64,000 nt of DNA from Dugong dugon (Eukaryota > Chordata > Mammalia > Sirenia > Dugongidae), in contig CM057464.1 of assembly GCA_030035585.1 (NCBI GenBank), positions 81,266,919 to 81,330,918 of the forward strand. The letters are read 5' to 3'. Position 1 is the stretch's first letter. Each line of letters begins with the position of its first letter. Below the pieces are notes generated by a model that was not told the origin of the DNA, made no database searches, and worked only from the letters and a program-made list of their open reading frames with translations. This document shows positions 46,064 to 56,942 of this stretch, piece by piece. A program made the translations under genes and the position numbers.

Positions 46064-48501
46064 TCCTGTTTGGGTTGAGCAGTGGCCAATTAAAGAAGAG
46101 AAATTAGAACACCTTAAAAGACTTGTCCAGGAACCGTTGGAGGCCAGACACATCTGGCCCTCCTGCAGTCCTTGGAATACACCTATTTTATGTGTCCCTA
46201 AAAAATCCAAAAAATGAAGGCTCCTTCATGACTTACGGGCTGTTAATTAACGTCTTGTCTCTATGGGACCTCTCCAACCAGGAATTCCCAATCCAGCCTG
46301 TATTCCTCAAACATATCATATTATTATTATTGATCTTAAAGATTGCTTTTTTACCATCCCACTCCATCCCGATGATTGTGCTAAATTTGCCTTCTCAGTT
46401 CCTTCTATGAATAAGTGTTGTCCTATGCAGCATTATGAGTGGACTGTTCTCCCACAGGGCATGGTAAATAGTCCAACTATCTGTCAATATTATGTTGATA
46501 AGGCTCTTAAGCCAGTCCAAAGAGCCTTTCCCTCATGTCTCGTATATCATTATATGGATGACATTCTCCTAGCCCATCCCAAACCAGAACAACTTGATTC
46601 ATTTCTTGTCTCTGTTCAACACGCGTTACAAGGTTTTGGCTTACAGGTAGCCCCTGAAAAGATTCAGTCTTTCACACCATGGCAGTAACTGGGATACTAT
46701 CTTGACACCCATATCATTCGTCCTAAAACACCAGAAATTGTAATTCCCAAGGACTTAACTCTAAATGACCTCCAAAAGATCCTTGGTCATATTAATTGGC
46801 TGTGACCTTCACTCGGCATAACAACCTCTCAACTAGCCCACTTATTTGAGACCCTTAAGGGTGACCCTGCTGTAACTTCTATGAGAACACTGTCTCCCCA
46901 AGCACACCATGAATTATTACTTGTTAACCAAGCCATTAAAGAAAAATTTTTAACTCATTTACAGATAAATCATCCTGTTTATCTTCTCCTATTAAATACT
47001 CCTTATAGTCTTACAGGCATGCTCTGTCAATTTACTCCTGACGTCGGAGCACTTGAGTGGCTTTTTCTTCCTTATCGCCCTCTGCAACAGTTGTTTACAC
47101 ATTTCTCTCAGTGCAGTAACTTATTAATGCAAGGATGCACCTGCACTCAACAGCTTTTGGGTTCTGACCCTCATTTTATATACTTTGGGGTAACGAAAAC
47201 AGCTTTTGATCATGCTCTTCTTAATTCCGAAGAGCTCCAGATCACTTTGGCTGATTTTACTGGGCAAATAATTTATTCTTATCCCACTTCAAAGCCACTC
47301 TCTACCCTACAGCTTCTTCCTTTACAATTTTCTACTATGCTCTCTCCTTCACCTCTTGCTAATGCCCCTACTGCCTTTATAGATGGATCAGGAAAAACTG
47401 GAAAGGGAGCAGTCACTTGGCAGATGGACGGTGCCTTGCAGCATTTTATTACACAGAAAGCCTCCGCTACACAACGTGCCGAGTTGTTGGCAGCTGTTGC
47501 TGCTTTTGAAATTTTTAAATCAATGGCTTTCAATTTAATCACTGATTCTGCCTACTTTGTTCACACTATTCAATGTATTGATGATGTAACTCTTCGACTT
47601 AGTCCCGATTATGAGTTATTTACTTTATTTAAAAGGCTCCAAACCCTGCTTAATAGCCGTAACTCTCCCTTTGTTGTGGTACATGTGCGCTCCCATACTC
47701 CCTTGCCAGAGCCTCTTTCTGATGGCAATTCTCTTGCCAATTTACTTGCTGGCTCTGCCTTTTCTAATGCAAGAAATTCTCATAATTTCTTTCATCAAAA
47801 TGCACGCAGACTTCAAAAACAATTTTCTATCTCCCTTACTGAAGCACAACATATTGTTTGCACTTGTCCTGACTGCCAACACTTTTCTCCCACGTCCTTT
47901 GCTGCTGGCATCAACCCACGTGGTCTAATAGCCAATCAATTGTGGCAAATGGATGTAACACACTATCCTCCCTTTGGGAAACTTAAATATCTCCATGTAT
48001 CCATAGATACACGTTCTGGGTTTCTTTATGCCACAGCCCTTTCTGGGGAACATTCTACTCATGCCTGCCATCATTTCACCCAAGCCATTGTGACTATGGC
48101 ATGTCCCCAAGCTCTTAAAACTGATAATGGGCCTGCATATACTTCTGCTAAATTTCAACAATTTTGTGCCACTTGGAATATCCTTCATTCCACTGGCATT
48201 CCTTATAACCCTCAAGGGCAAGCCATAATTGAACATGCCCATCATACTCTCAAACAGCTCTTAAATAAACAAAAGGGGGAGATGACGGGTCTAGAGTATG
48301 TGACCAGAATGAAAGACTTGCCAAAGCTCTCTTTACTTTTAACTTTTTATCGGTTGCCAAAGATGGTCGTACCGCTGCAGAATGACATTATCCCCCCTGA
48401 CACCCGACCTCACCCATAGGTCCTCTATAAAGATCCTCAAAATCCCTCTGTATGGCAAGGACCTGTAGAATTATTAACCTGGGGGCGAGGGTATGGGGCT
48501 G

Positions 48502-48517
48502 TTTTGTCTCCCACAGG
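48502..48517 (+). promoter_or_regulatory. Candidate env splice acceptor
   Basis: A pyrimidine-rich tract and AG ('ttttgtctcccacag|g', AG at 48515-48516) lie 40 nt upstream of the likely env start. Paired with the donor at 43717, it would make a subgenomic env RNA. No branch-point analysis was possible. Confidence 0.6.
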
Positions 48518-48555
48518 TCCACTTTGGATTCCCGCCCGATTAGTAAAACCATATC

Positions 48556-50489
48556 ATGACCCAGTGACAGCAACCACCCTTCCGCTGGGAACCGCTGCAA
48601 CCACCCCTGCTGCGGCTGCTGGAGCCACTATCCGATCCGACTCCAGAGCCACAACTGACACCATCATCCCCTCTGCTGGGGAAGGAGAATGACCAACAGA
48701 ACTCTGCAATACCGGTAACAAGGGGAGGTCTGAAAGCCCTCTCCTCAAAAGCAGAACATATCCTCTCAACTACAGGTGCCCCACCTACACCTAAAAATCT
48801 ATTCCTAACTTTGGTATGTGTTCTCCTCCTCCTCCTTTCTCAGATAGCAGCAACCTCTGCCCCAACCACCTATTGGGCTCATGTTCTTAGCCACCCTGTC
48901 TTCCACCCGGTTACTTGGGAAGAACCAGAGCCCCCTCTTTCCTCTAATGATACTGTCGTTACTGGGGGACAATATTTGGCCTATTCCAAACCACTTACTT
49001 ACTCCCCTGAAGAGGGATGGTTTGTACTGTCTACAAATTGGACACTCTATGCTGACGCCATTCCTTTGTGTTTCACTCTTCAACCACGCACTGCTTTTGC
49101 GTGCGTGCCTATACTAGAACAATGGTATATGAATTACATTTACTACAATGGCACCTATAAGCAACCAGCCTATTCTAAGCAATTTTTCGTTAAAGCCATA
49201 GGCATTAACAGCACGTTCAGTGCCTATATTACTCACTCACCCCCTTACATCCCTGTATGTCAACACCCACAGCTATCTCTTACAGACCCTATCGATAATA
49301 CTTGGGTTACTTGTAGAACTACTGAATTTTCTTCATACTGTCTCCCTTTCAACATTTCACTAGAAAATTGGGGCCCTCAAGGTTTAATTTTATTACCAAA
49401 TTGCTCTACTTGGCAGTGGACAACCCCATACCATTGCCTAGGACATTCTAAGTTCTGGAACCCTGACCTAGCTGGACCCATTCTTCACTTACATTATTCA
49501 ACTATTCATTTTTCCCCATTAAAAATCCTTTCTTGGCAATTAGGTCTCCCTTTTTATGAAAGAACTCTCCGTTCAGGAACCTTTGTAAGGGGGACAAAGG
49601 ATCCCAAGAACCCACTCCCCAAATTGCAATGGACCCTCCATGACCATAATGATTCTGTGCTTATATGCATGTCTTGACCATACATTTTTGCTATAACTTC
49701 TAGTCCTCCGGATATCATTAAAATAAATGCCTCTTTTCAATTAACATTATCCAGTGGCTCTATGTGGATTACTCCATGTCTGTCCAGGCAAAATGTCTCC
49801 ACTCTTAACATCAATTCTGTATTTGTTCTTTGACAAAAAAGCCACCATTGGCTGCCTGTTAAACTTATACGCCCCTGGCAAGATAGTTTCGCCCTCGCTC
49901 AGGTTGTTAATGCATTACAAAAAATGCAAACTAAAAGGTTTCTTGGAATTCTCATAGCCTGTATCATTACAGCCACTGCTATTGCAGCTACGGCAGCTAC
50001 CTCCGCCGTAGCTCTCTCTCAATCTATTCAAACCACTCAACAGTTTAACACTTATATGCAAAATGATACTTCTGAAATGCAAACTATGACACATATTGAT
50101 CAAGAAATCCTTAAGCATCTGGGTGCTTTAGAAGCCTCAGTCCTTTGGCTTAGAGAATGACAAGAAGCCCTATGGGAACATTCTCAATTAACCTGTGATG
50201 CTGAATACACTCGTTTCTGTGTTACAGCCCTTCCATATAATGAGTCCTGGAAGGATGTTAAAAATAATCTTCTGGCTAGCTTCACTTTTCCATTGAAAAG
50301 TGATATCCAAAAATTACAATTTCAATTACAAGAACAGCTCTTGAGATTACAATCAGAGTCTAATAAGGCTACACTTAATACACTTAATGATTTTGCCCAC
50401 ACATTGGTTCTCTGGACTCAATCTCTGTGTCTGGATCCTTTTTTGCTATAGGATGTTTAATAGTCTTGTGTCTCCTTATAGTCATCTGA
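48556..50489 (+). pseudogene. env: env: SU-TM glycoprotein, four stops and a frameshift
   Basis: Env is the entry glycoprotein. The likely start is ATG 48556, overlapping the pol end in another frame; a TGA follows at 48565. A long leader ends in a hydrophobic segment ('LFLTLVCVLLLLLSQIAA', about 48799-48852) that serves as signal peptide. SU is open to the TGA at 49675 and has about seven N-x-S/T sites. Further stops are TGA 49831 and TGA 50158. TM begins near 49930 after a basic 'QTKR', with a fusion-peptide-like hydrophobic stretch ('FLGILIACIITATAIAA') and a C-x7-C loop ('CDAEYTRFC', about 50197-50223). The membrane anchor ('FFAIGCLIVLCLLIVI', about 50439-50486) is in a different frame, so a frameshift lies between about 50350 and 50415. 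Loop type and position place it with MMTV/HML-like Env, not gamma-type Env. Confidence 0.85.
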
Positions 50490-51472
50490 TGTCTCTACTC
50501 CCTGAAGATCTCCCATCACCAACAGAAGTCAGCCTTCTACACCTGGAGCATTTGCTATCAGTTACCTAAACCGGAGACGGGAAAAATAAAGACCTCCTCT
50601 TAAGAAGGCCCTTCCTATGTTATTATTTTGATAATCAGTAATTACCTGTATTTGGTTAATCAGTAAGTTCCCAATGAACATTTGTTATGTGTAAATTCCT
50701 CTATATTTTCTGCTTCTTCTAGATTAGATGCTTCTGTATAGATAGGTTTCCAATTCACATGATTCCTTTCCAATTGATAGTGAGTTTATGTAAATCATTG
50801 TTTGTTTGATTTGAGCCTTTATAAATCTTTGAGACTTCAAGAATAATAATCTTAGAGAATGTTAACAGATAGTGTGTAACTTACAAAATGAGAATCGGAG
50901 GAAACCCATTGGTCCAACAATCAGGGTATTGTCAGTACAAAGGATTATAATATCTTTTTAAGATCATCCTCTATTGCCACACACACCTAAAAGGCACATT
51001 GAGTCCACTCACTTCGGCTATGCAATTGATAAGAGCATTGCTCTTACTTAGTAACCTGGCAAAGAACCAGATGGCATCCGGTGGAAGACCAGCACCGTGA
51101 GTTTAAAGAGCCTGCTACAGCTTCCATCTAGGAGCATTAATCCCAGTCATTAAGTAACAACCTGGTGAAAAATCAGACGGTATCCAGTGGAAAACCAGCA
51201 CCGTGAGTTCAAAGAGCCTGCTATGGCCGCCATCTAGGCGACTAAGTCCGGGTGTTACTCATAGCTATGCTAATTCTCCTCCTTAAACATATGGAGTGTG
51301 CCCCAGCTGTAGCTGGGCTCACAAGGACTCACTAAGACACCAGGCCCTGAGATGTGGAGACAGTAGCTGAGATAATCTTGGACTTTATCTCATAGAGAAA
51401 ATTTTACTTTGTCCTAACAGACACTTGTTGGACCAGTGAAAACCCTCTTGATTCTTACTCCATTAACTAAAC
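50490..51472 (+). other. Non-coding region between env and 3' LTR
   Basis: About 1 kb without a convincing open frame. It holds a perfect 8-bp inverted repeat at 51030-51046 ('taagagca'/'tgctctta') and, directly after it, two diverged copies of a unit of about 105 bp (51050-51152 and 51153-51256). AATAAA occurs at about 50585. Confidence 0.7.
51050..51256 (+). repeat. Two diverged ~105-bp direct repeats
   Basis: Shared blocks: 'agtaac..cctgg', 'ccagcaccgtgagtt', 'aaagagcctgct' and 'ccatctagg'. They lie between env and the polypurine tract, where some betaretroviruses keep RNA export elements. Confidence 0.82.
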
Positions 51473-51485
51473 AAAAGGGAGGAAA
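51473..51485 (+). other. Polypurine tract
   Basis: 'aaaagggaggaaa' abuts the 3' LTR; this is the usual primer site for plus-strand DNA synthesis. Confidence 0.85.
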
Positions 51486-51863
51486 TGTGGGGATATATGC
51501 TATTTAAACATGGCTGCACTATTGACAACTGCAGCTCCCATAGGCCTCTATGCTGCACAGCATGTTGAGCCTTGTCCCCAACATGTTGAGACTTGTCATG
51601 ACTTGTTTTCCCAAACCTATTGTCCTGTTACTGATTGGCTTGTTTACCTGAATTCCTTCTCCCTTGCCCGGAACTTATTGTTACTCACCCAAAGCCCATT
51701 GTTCTGTTATTTGCTTCACTGCCTGCTGTATTGGCTATAAATAAACTCCTGGGACTGAAGCCGAGAGTCGACTCCTCAGAGTGACCCTCCTGGCCCCACT
51801 TCCCTGTAAGAGTTGTGTTTGGTTACTGTCTCCGCCGTCCCGACATTTGCCGCCACTGCAACA
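51486..51863 (+). repeat. 3' LTR
   Basis: 378 bp, same length as the 5' LTR and differing at about 18 sites. TATAAA at 51736-51741 overlaps AATAAA at 51740-51745, which would serve for polyadenylation. The 76-codon U3 frame (51510-51740) is open here too. Confidence 0.93.
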
Positions 51864-51869
51864 TACGTT
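51864..51869 (+). repeat. Provirus TSD, right copy
   Basis: 'tacgtt', one base different from the left copy; the change is compatible with CpG decay. Confidence 0.82.
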
Positions 51870-52466
51870 TGCTTCAGTCTGCCCCTAGGGGACATTACCT
51901 GTCCTCAGCCACATTAATCAAGGTTCATTGCATTAAATTACCTGAAGGATCCAGGTTTGTAAAGAGGGCCATGATTCCAAAAGAAGGCTAGTCCCTTTCC
52001 TATTTACCCTTGTCTGGAGTGTGTATTCTTTAGAGTGGGGCTTACTGTGGGACATTCTCCTGTTATACTCCCCCCTTTTTTGTAGAGTCAGGCTTTGTTC
52101 TATCTTCCTTGTCTTACAAATCTGTCAAAATACATATTTAAATTTTCTGCAATCAACAAGTACCTCTTTGAGTTTCAGTTTTTCCTTCAGTTATAACCTA
52201 GCAATTACTTCTTTCCTCATACTATCTCCAGTACTTCCAAGAAGATTTTTTTAACATATTCTTTTTCCATATTTTTAGAAATTTTTAGTAGAAAGCATGG
52301 TCCAAATAACCTAATCTGTCATTATGGGAAACACCAAGTCTTTAGGAAGCATCTTCAAGAATGATTTAGATTCTAAAATTGACATCACTTACAAGATTCA
52401 GCATTTTCTACTATTTCCCATTACTTTAGTGTGATATCAAAGTAGATTAAATGGCCCTCAGTGGAG
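51870..52466. other. Host flank right of the provirus
   Basis: No gene or clear repeat seen. It shows no recognisable continuity of any element across the provirus. Confidence 0.45.
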
Positions 52467-52865
52467 ATGATGTGACACTATGGCCTAGGAAGTGTCTCGC
52501 AAGGCCAGAAGAATGATACCTGTCCTAAGTCCAATTTAGCTTTCCAGGTATGGCAGTTAAAGGACATACAAGTACCTGATGGAACACATGTCCTACATCA
52601 AAGGGGTAAGCACCTTCAAGAATAGCTGCTCCACTGAGGACATGAAAGATGCACCTGGTGACAACAAAGACTAAAATTTGATATAAGAGGGGTGAGTTTC
52701 AAACTGCCACTTAGCACTTCTCAGAGGAGAATTCCTGAAAGCAGGAATGCTGCCCTGTTTCCCATGCCCTGGCCCTGAGTGGTCAGGCTTCCCAGGTGCT
52801 TTACTCCCTAAGTGTCAATAAACCACTATAAATCCTTTGCATATGTGGAGTGTCTTCTCGATTTC
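52467..52865 (+). mobile_element. Possible solo LTR of another ERV
   Basis: About 400 bp starting 'tgtgacac' and ending near 'cgatttctgcca'. It contains AATAAA (52817-52822) about 35-45 bases before the end, a spacing seen in R-U5. No second copy and no internal genes are present, so the call rests on layout only. Confidence 0.35.
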
Positions 52866-53814
52866 TGCCATCATTGATTCATATCAGGGGAAGCCCTCTG
52901 ATCAGGACACTCTATAAATCAATAAAACATCTAGTAAGATAGATATATCTATATCTATATATATCTATATATATATTTAAGATTAAAAACATTTTTAGCA
53001 GAGAAGTTATGATGCAACATGTCCTGGTAGTATCCCCTGACTACTGACACTCTAATTTGTCTATCATTCTTACTTATTACTGTTGTTGTTGTTGGTGGTG
53101 GTGGTGGTGGTGGGTGTGTTTGTGTGTGCGTGTGTGTGTTGATGTGTTTAAAGATCTTATGTCTCTAAGATGCTTCTTTTAAAATGCAAATGTATTACCT
53201 AAATGGGAGGGTCACTGACATTATTATCATTCGTTAACACCTTAGCAGGGATTATTTTATCACATTAGTTTTCTTCAGAGAGTTGAGCCCCAAGGAAATG
53301 GAACTCGGATAAGAAAAGTTTTGAAAATGAGGAGGTTGGACAGCAATATAAGGGTTCCCAATAAATTTAAATATGAAAAATCTAATGTAATATAGAATGC
53401 ATTTTTTATGTAATAAAATGTATCTGCATGGCTATTAAGAAATATATAATGACAAAAAAAAAAAAAACTCATTGAGAATTCAGAAACAATTAAAGAATAA
53501 CAATTATAAATTTTCTTGGAGAAAGTCACCCAGGACAGTGAAGACATTGGAAAGACTGATCATTTCGGTGGAAAGCTTCATACATTTTTACATAAAAGAA
53601 CTACTTAAATTATTACCTCAGAAAAAAAAAAGCAGAATATAATAAAATAGGTTTTCTTTTTAAATGTAACTGCTAGAAAACATAGGCTTGTAAGAAAGGT
53701 TAAATCATTTGCACAGATTTAATGAAACTGGATTTTCTTTGGTGGCAATGTTTATACAATAGGGTCCCTGAGCATATATATAGGGTGCTGACTTCCATTA
53801 TTTCTTCATACCAC
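52866..53814. other. Unique DNA with simple repeats
   Basis: A (tatc)/(ta)n run at 52930-52978 and a (gtt)n(ggt)n(gt)n run at 53082-53144. No gene. Confidence 0.55.
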
Positions 53815-54130
53815 ATCCCCTGAGTTCCAGACAAACATTTAATTCTTATTCTATCTTCATTTGGTTGTCCTATAGGTATTTCAAACTCAAACTCAAACTT
53901 TCAAAACTATAATTCATCATTCCCCTTCTTCAATCCAAAATAAAAATGAATGGAACAGCAACCCCTAGAGAGTGCAAGCTCGAAACTTGGAAGTCTTGAT
54001 TTCTTCCTTTCTCTCATCAACTCTTTGCCTTCTAATTTGTTCTTGAATTTATCCGCCTCTCTCCTTTCCCATAGAAATTACCAAAGTTCAGGCCTTCCTG
54101 AAATCCAGCTGGAAATTCTGCTGCAGTTAC
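53815..54130 (+). mobile_element. L2 fragment
   Basis: 'tcaaaactataattcatcat' and 'cttggaagtcttgatttctt' are in the same order as in the L2 at 38986-40110. Confidence 0.55.
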
Positions 54131-54199
54131 ATAATCAATCTCTCTAACCACTCTCACTCCTCTGAGATCTATTGCTTATTCTACAACATGAGTGACAGT

Positions 54200-54405
54200 G
54201 AAAGAATAAACCATTATTTTTTAAAATAAGACACATATATGTGTATATACATACGAACAAATAAGATATGATCTCATCATCTAGACCTTCCCTGTTCCAA
54301 TGTAAGAATATTAGTTAGAAAATTTGAAAAATATTAAGTCTTATTGTTTTAAGCCATTGTATCTTGCAGTAACTTGTTAACAGTAATGAATAACTAATAC
54401 GCTAG
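54200..54405 (+). mobile_element. Possible MaLR LTR 3' end
   Basis: The end 'ttgttttaagccattgtatc' and 'aacagtaatgaataactaat' matches the pattern at the end of the LTR relic at 32370-32985. Left limit unclear. Confidence 0.42.
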
Positions 54406-54410
54406 ATTGT

Positions 54411-55016
54411 TACCTCCTGAAAAGAAAAAAAAAAAAAAAAAAAGCAGAAGAAGAAACCTTGTTTTACACTAAATCCCTAGCACCTATCGCACTTGGATGA
54501 AATTAGGCAAGATAGAAACCTCATTCTCTTGATGTACATAGAATTCAGAGAGGGAAAAGCAAGGAAAATAAGTAATTAAAATTCATATTAAAAAAAAAAA
54601 ATCTGTCTCAGACTGGATTGAGAGAAGGGGTTTGAGGAAGAAGAATGAGAAATCAAAGTAAAAATTTGATTCTGTTGAAATGAAAGGAACAATGCTTTTT
54701 GCAACCAAAGGTGCTTAGAAAAGTATGTGGAGCCTATGAAATAATTTTTCCACCTCACTGAGCACTAGAATTGAGTTACAAATGCAAAAGTAGTTTACTA
54801 AGTGACTTTGTGTGTGGAATAGCTTGGAAAACATAGAGTGAAAAGAATCAGACATGCATTGAGGCAATTGGAGGAAAAATGTATTGAAGCCAGGAGAGAT
54901 AAAGAAGGGATGCAAGAATGAGAAAGAGATAGAGAACATCCTGGAGAGGGTAAGAGACGTGAGGTTGGATGGTTTGCCTGTATGAGCACTTTTTTGATGT
55001 TTTTTTTGTTGTTGTT
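54411..55016. other. Unique DNA
   Basis: Contains an A run at 54425-54443 and no gene. Confidence 0.5.
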
Positions 55017-55028
55017 AAAGTGTGTGCA
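55017..55028 (+). repeat. TSD of L1 E, left copy
   Basis: 'aaagtgtgtgca', repeated exactly at 56931-56942. Its last bases may also be L1 sequence, so the boundary is uncertain by about 4 bp. Confidence 0.75.
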
Positions 55029-55422
55029 CTGCTGGTGGGAATGCAAAATGATACAGCCATTTTGGGAAATGATATGGCGTTTCCTCAGAAAGCTAGAAAT
55101 AGACGTACCATTCGATCCAGCAATCCCACTCCTAGGAATATATCCTAGAGAAATAAGAGTCATCACTCGAATAGACATATGCACACCTATGTTCATGGCA
55201 GCATTATTCACAATAGCAAAACGATGGAAACAACCTCGATGTCCATCAACAGACGAATGGATACACAAACTATGGTACATACACACAATGGAGTACTATG
55301 CAACGAGAAAGAACAATGAATCGGTGAACCATCTCATAACATGGATGAAACTGGAGGACATCATGCTGAGTGAAATAAGTCAATCACAAAAGGACAAATA
55401 TTGTATGAGACCTCTATTGTAA
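55029..55422 (+). pseudogene. L1 ORF2 C-terminal end, open fragment
   Basis: Encodes the C-terminal end of ORF2p ('[19 protein letters not shown]' through 'WIHKLWYIHTMEYYATRKN' to 'QSQKDKYCMRPLL'). No stop interrupts it, but without endonuclease and RT it is only a fragment. It shows where ORF2 should end in L1 D (21098). Confidence 0.82.
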
Positions 55423-56161
55423 AAACCCATGAAAAAATTCACATGCAAAATGTAACAATCCTTGTTGGTTACCAGGGATGGGGGGGGGGGGGATACTAAA
55501 TAGGTAATAGGTAAGTGGTAACTTGGGTGAGAGATGAGATAGTACATAGTACAGGGGAAACTAACACAACCTGCACAAGGAAAGGTCATGAAGGCCCTAT
55601 AGACACATCCAAACCCCCCGAGGGACTGAGTTGTTGGACGGAGGGCTCTGGGGACCATGATCTCGGGGAACATCTAGCTCAATTGGCATGACACTACTTA
55701 TAAAGATAATGCTCTACATTCTACCTTGGTGAGTAGTGTCTGGGGTCTTAAAAGCCTATGAGCGGCCATCTAAGATACTCCACTGATCTCATCCCTTCGG
55801 GAACAAGGGAGAATGAAGAGAACAGGATACAAGGAAAAGATTAGTCCGAAGGACTAATGGTCCACAGCTACCAAGGCCTCCACGGGACTGAGCCCAGTAC
55901 AGCTGGATGGTGCCCGGCTACCACCAATGACTCCTCTGACCAGGATCACAACAGAGGGTTCTGGGCAGAGCTGGAGTAGGATGTAGAGCATAATTTTAAC
56001 TCCCAAAAAAAAAAAAAAAAAAGAAGACCAAATATACTGGCCTAAAGAATACTAGAGAAACCTCGAGAGTGTGGCCCCCAGACACCCTTTCAGCTCAGAG
56101 GGGAAGTTACCTTCAAGGTTCGATGTTAAGCCTGGGAATGGACACCCCAGTAAAACTAAAT

Positions 56162-56780
56162 GGGACTAACGATGTACAGGAGTCCGGTGACAAGGGCCAG
56201 AAGGCAGAGGGAGAGTAGGAAACTGATGATAAGGAACACAAATTGAATAAGGACACTGTCGATGTATTGTGAGATTGTTGACCACTGCTATAGGGCAACA
56301 TTTGTAGTAACTATTAAATGGGAGGCTGTTTTGTCCTGTAAGCCTTCATCTTGGGCGAGAATGGCAGCACAATTGGAAGAGCATAGTCAATATCACTTAA
56401 ATGTGTAAGTAAAAAGTTTTGAAATGGTGTTTAAATAAAATAAAAATAAATAAATAAATAAACAAACAAAGGAGACTAAAGAGGTACAATAGTCCACTGA
56501 CAAGGTCCAGAAGACAGAAGGGGACAAGGAAGCCCCCTGGTGTTAGGGAACACAAGGTGGAGTAAGGATATTCTTGATGTGCTGTGAGATTGTTAACCAT
56601 TGTCATAGGGCAACATGTGTAGTAACTGTTAAATGAAAAACTATTTTGTTCTGTAAGCCTTCATCTTAAGTGAGAATAACAGCACAGTTGGAAGAGCGTA
56701 GTCAATGTCACTGAACTGTGAATGTAGAAAATTTTGAAACGGTGTATCTTTGGCCATCTGTAATTTTCATCAAAAAAAAA
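56162..56780 (+). repeat. Duplicated ~310-bp block in L1 E 3' UTR
   Basis: Unit 1 starts 'gggactaacgatgtac' and unit 2 'ggagactaaagaggtac' at 56471. Both continue through 'tgacaagg.ccagaag.cag' and 'cttcatctt.ag.gagaat'. The A-rich junction between them suggests a 3'-processed end. Confidence 0.78.
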
Positions 56781-56930
56781 GGTTGAGAATTTAGAGGCTT
56801 AACACGTTGTGGGGTTGTTAACCAATGTCAAAAAAAACAACATGTGTACTACTATTTCATGAGAAACTATTTGCTCTGTAAGCTTTCACCTGAAGTACAA
56901 TAAAATATATTAAAAAAAAAAAAAAAAAAA

Positions 56931-56942
56931 AAAGTGTGTGCA
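56931..56942 (+). repeat. TSD of L1 E, right copy
   Basis: Exact copy of 55017-55028 after the poly(A). Confidence 0.75.

Larger units (their letters stand above)
45999..48692 (+). pseudogene. pol: pol: reverse transcriptase, RNase H, integrase; five stops
   Basis: Pol copies viral RNA into DNA and integrates it. The whole gene keeps one frame. RT: the catalytic YMDD is intact at 46551-46562. RNase H: 'FIDGSGKTG' (about 47377-47403), 'AELLAAVAAFE' and 'ITDSAYF' supply the acidic residues. Integrase: H-x3-H (HNFFH) and C-x2-C (CPDC, about 47868-47879) form the zinc site; the acidic triad lies in 'WQMDVTHY', 'KTDNGPAY' and 'YNPQGQAIIEHAH'. The C-terminal SH3-like part ('GPLWIPARLVKPY', about 48516-48554) follows the last stop. 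In-frame stops: TGA 46215, TAA 46248, TAA 46686, TGA 46803, TAG 48417. The longest open run is 46806-48416 (about 537 codons, connection/RNase H/integrase). No frameshift was found, in contrast to gag and env. Confidence 0.9.
43284..51863 (+). mobile_element. Class II (betaretrovirus-like) endogenous retrovirus, full structure
   Basis: 8,580-bp provirus with two 378-bp LTRs starting TG and ending CA, a PBS, gag, pro (dUTPase plus protease), pol, env and a PPT, between 6-bp TSDs. Class II assignment rests on the dUTPase fused upstream of the protease in the pro frame, two successive -1 frame changes (gag, pro and pol in frames 2, 1 and 0), two CCHC zinc knuckles, and an Env TM with a C-x7-C loop rather than the gamma-type CX6CC. 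The LTRs differ at about 18 of 378 sites by eye (about 4.8%), so the integration is neither very recent nor ancient. All genes are interrupted, so it cannot make virus by itself. Confidence 0.93.
55027..56930 (+). mobile_element. L1 E, 5'-truncated, with expanded 3' UTR
   Basis: It holds the last 130 codons of ORF2 (to 55422, still open) and a 1.5-kb 3' UTR of the L1 D type. Compared with L1 D, the 3' UTR has an extra block of about 310 bp (56162-56470 and 56471-56780 are related), joined by an A-rich (aaat)n stretch at 56427-56470. Poly(A) is at about 56912-56933. Confidence 0.87.

Noticed and set aside
48504..48692. Separate small gene after the pol stop
   Set aside because: It is in the pol frame and continues the integrase C-terminal domain beyond the TAG at 48417.
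50387..50569. 60-codon frame at the env end as an accessory gene
   Set aside because: It overlaps the env membrane-anchor region in another frame and has no features of its own.
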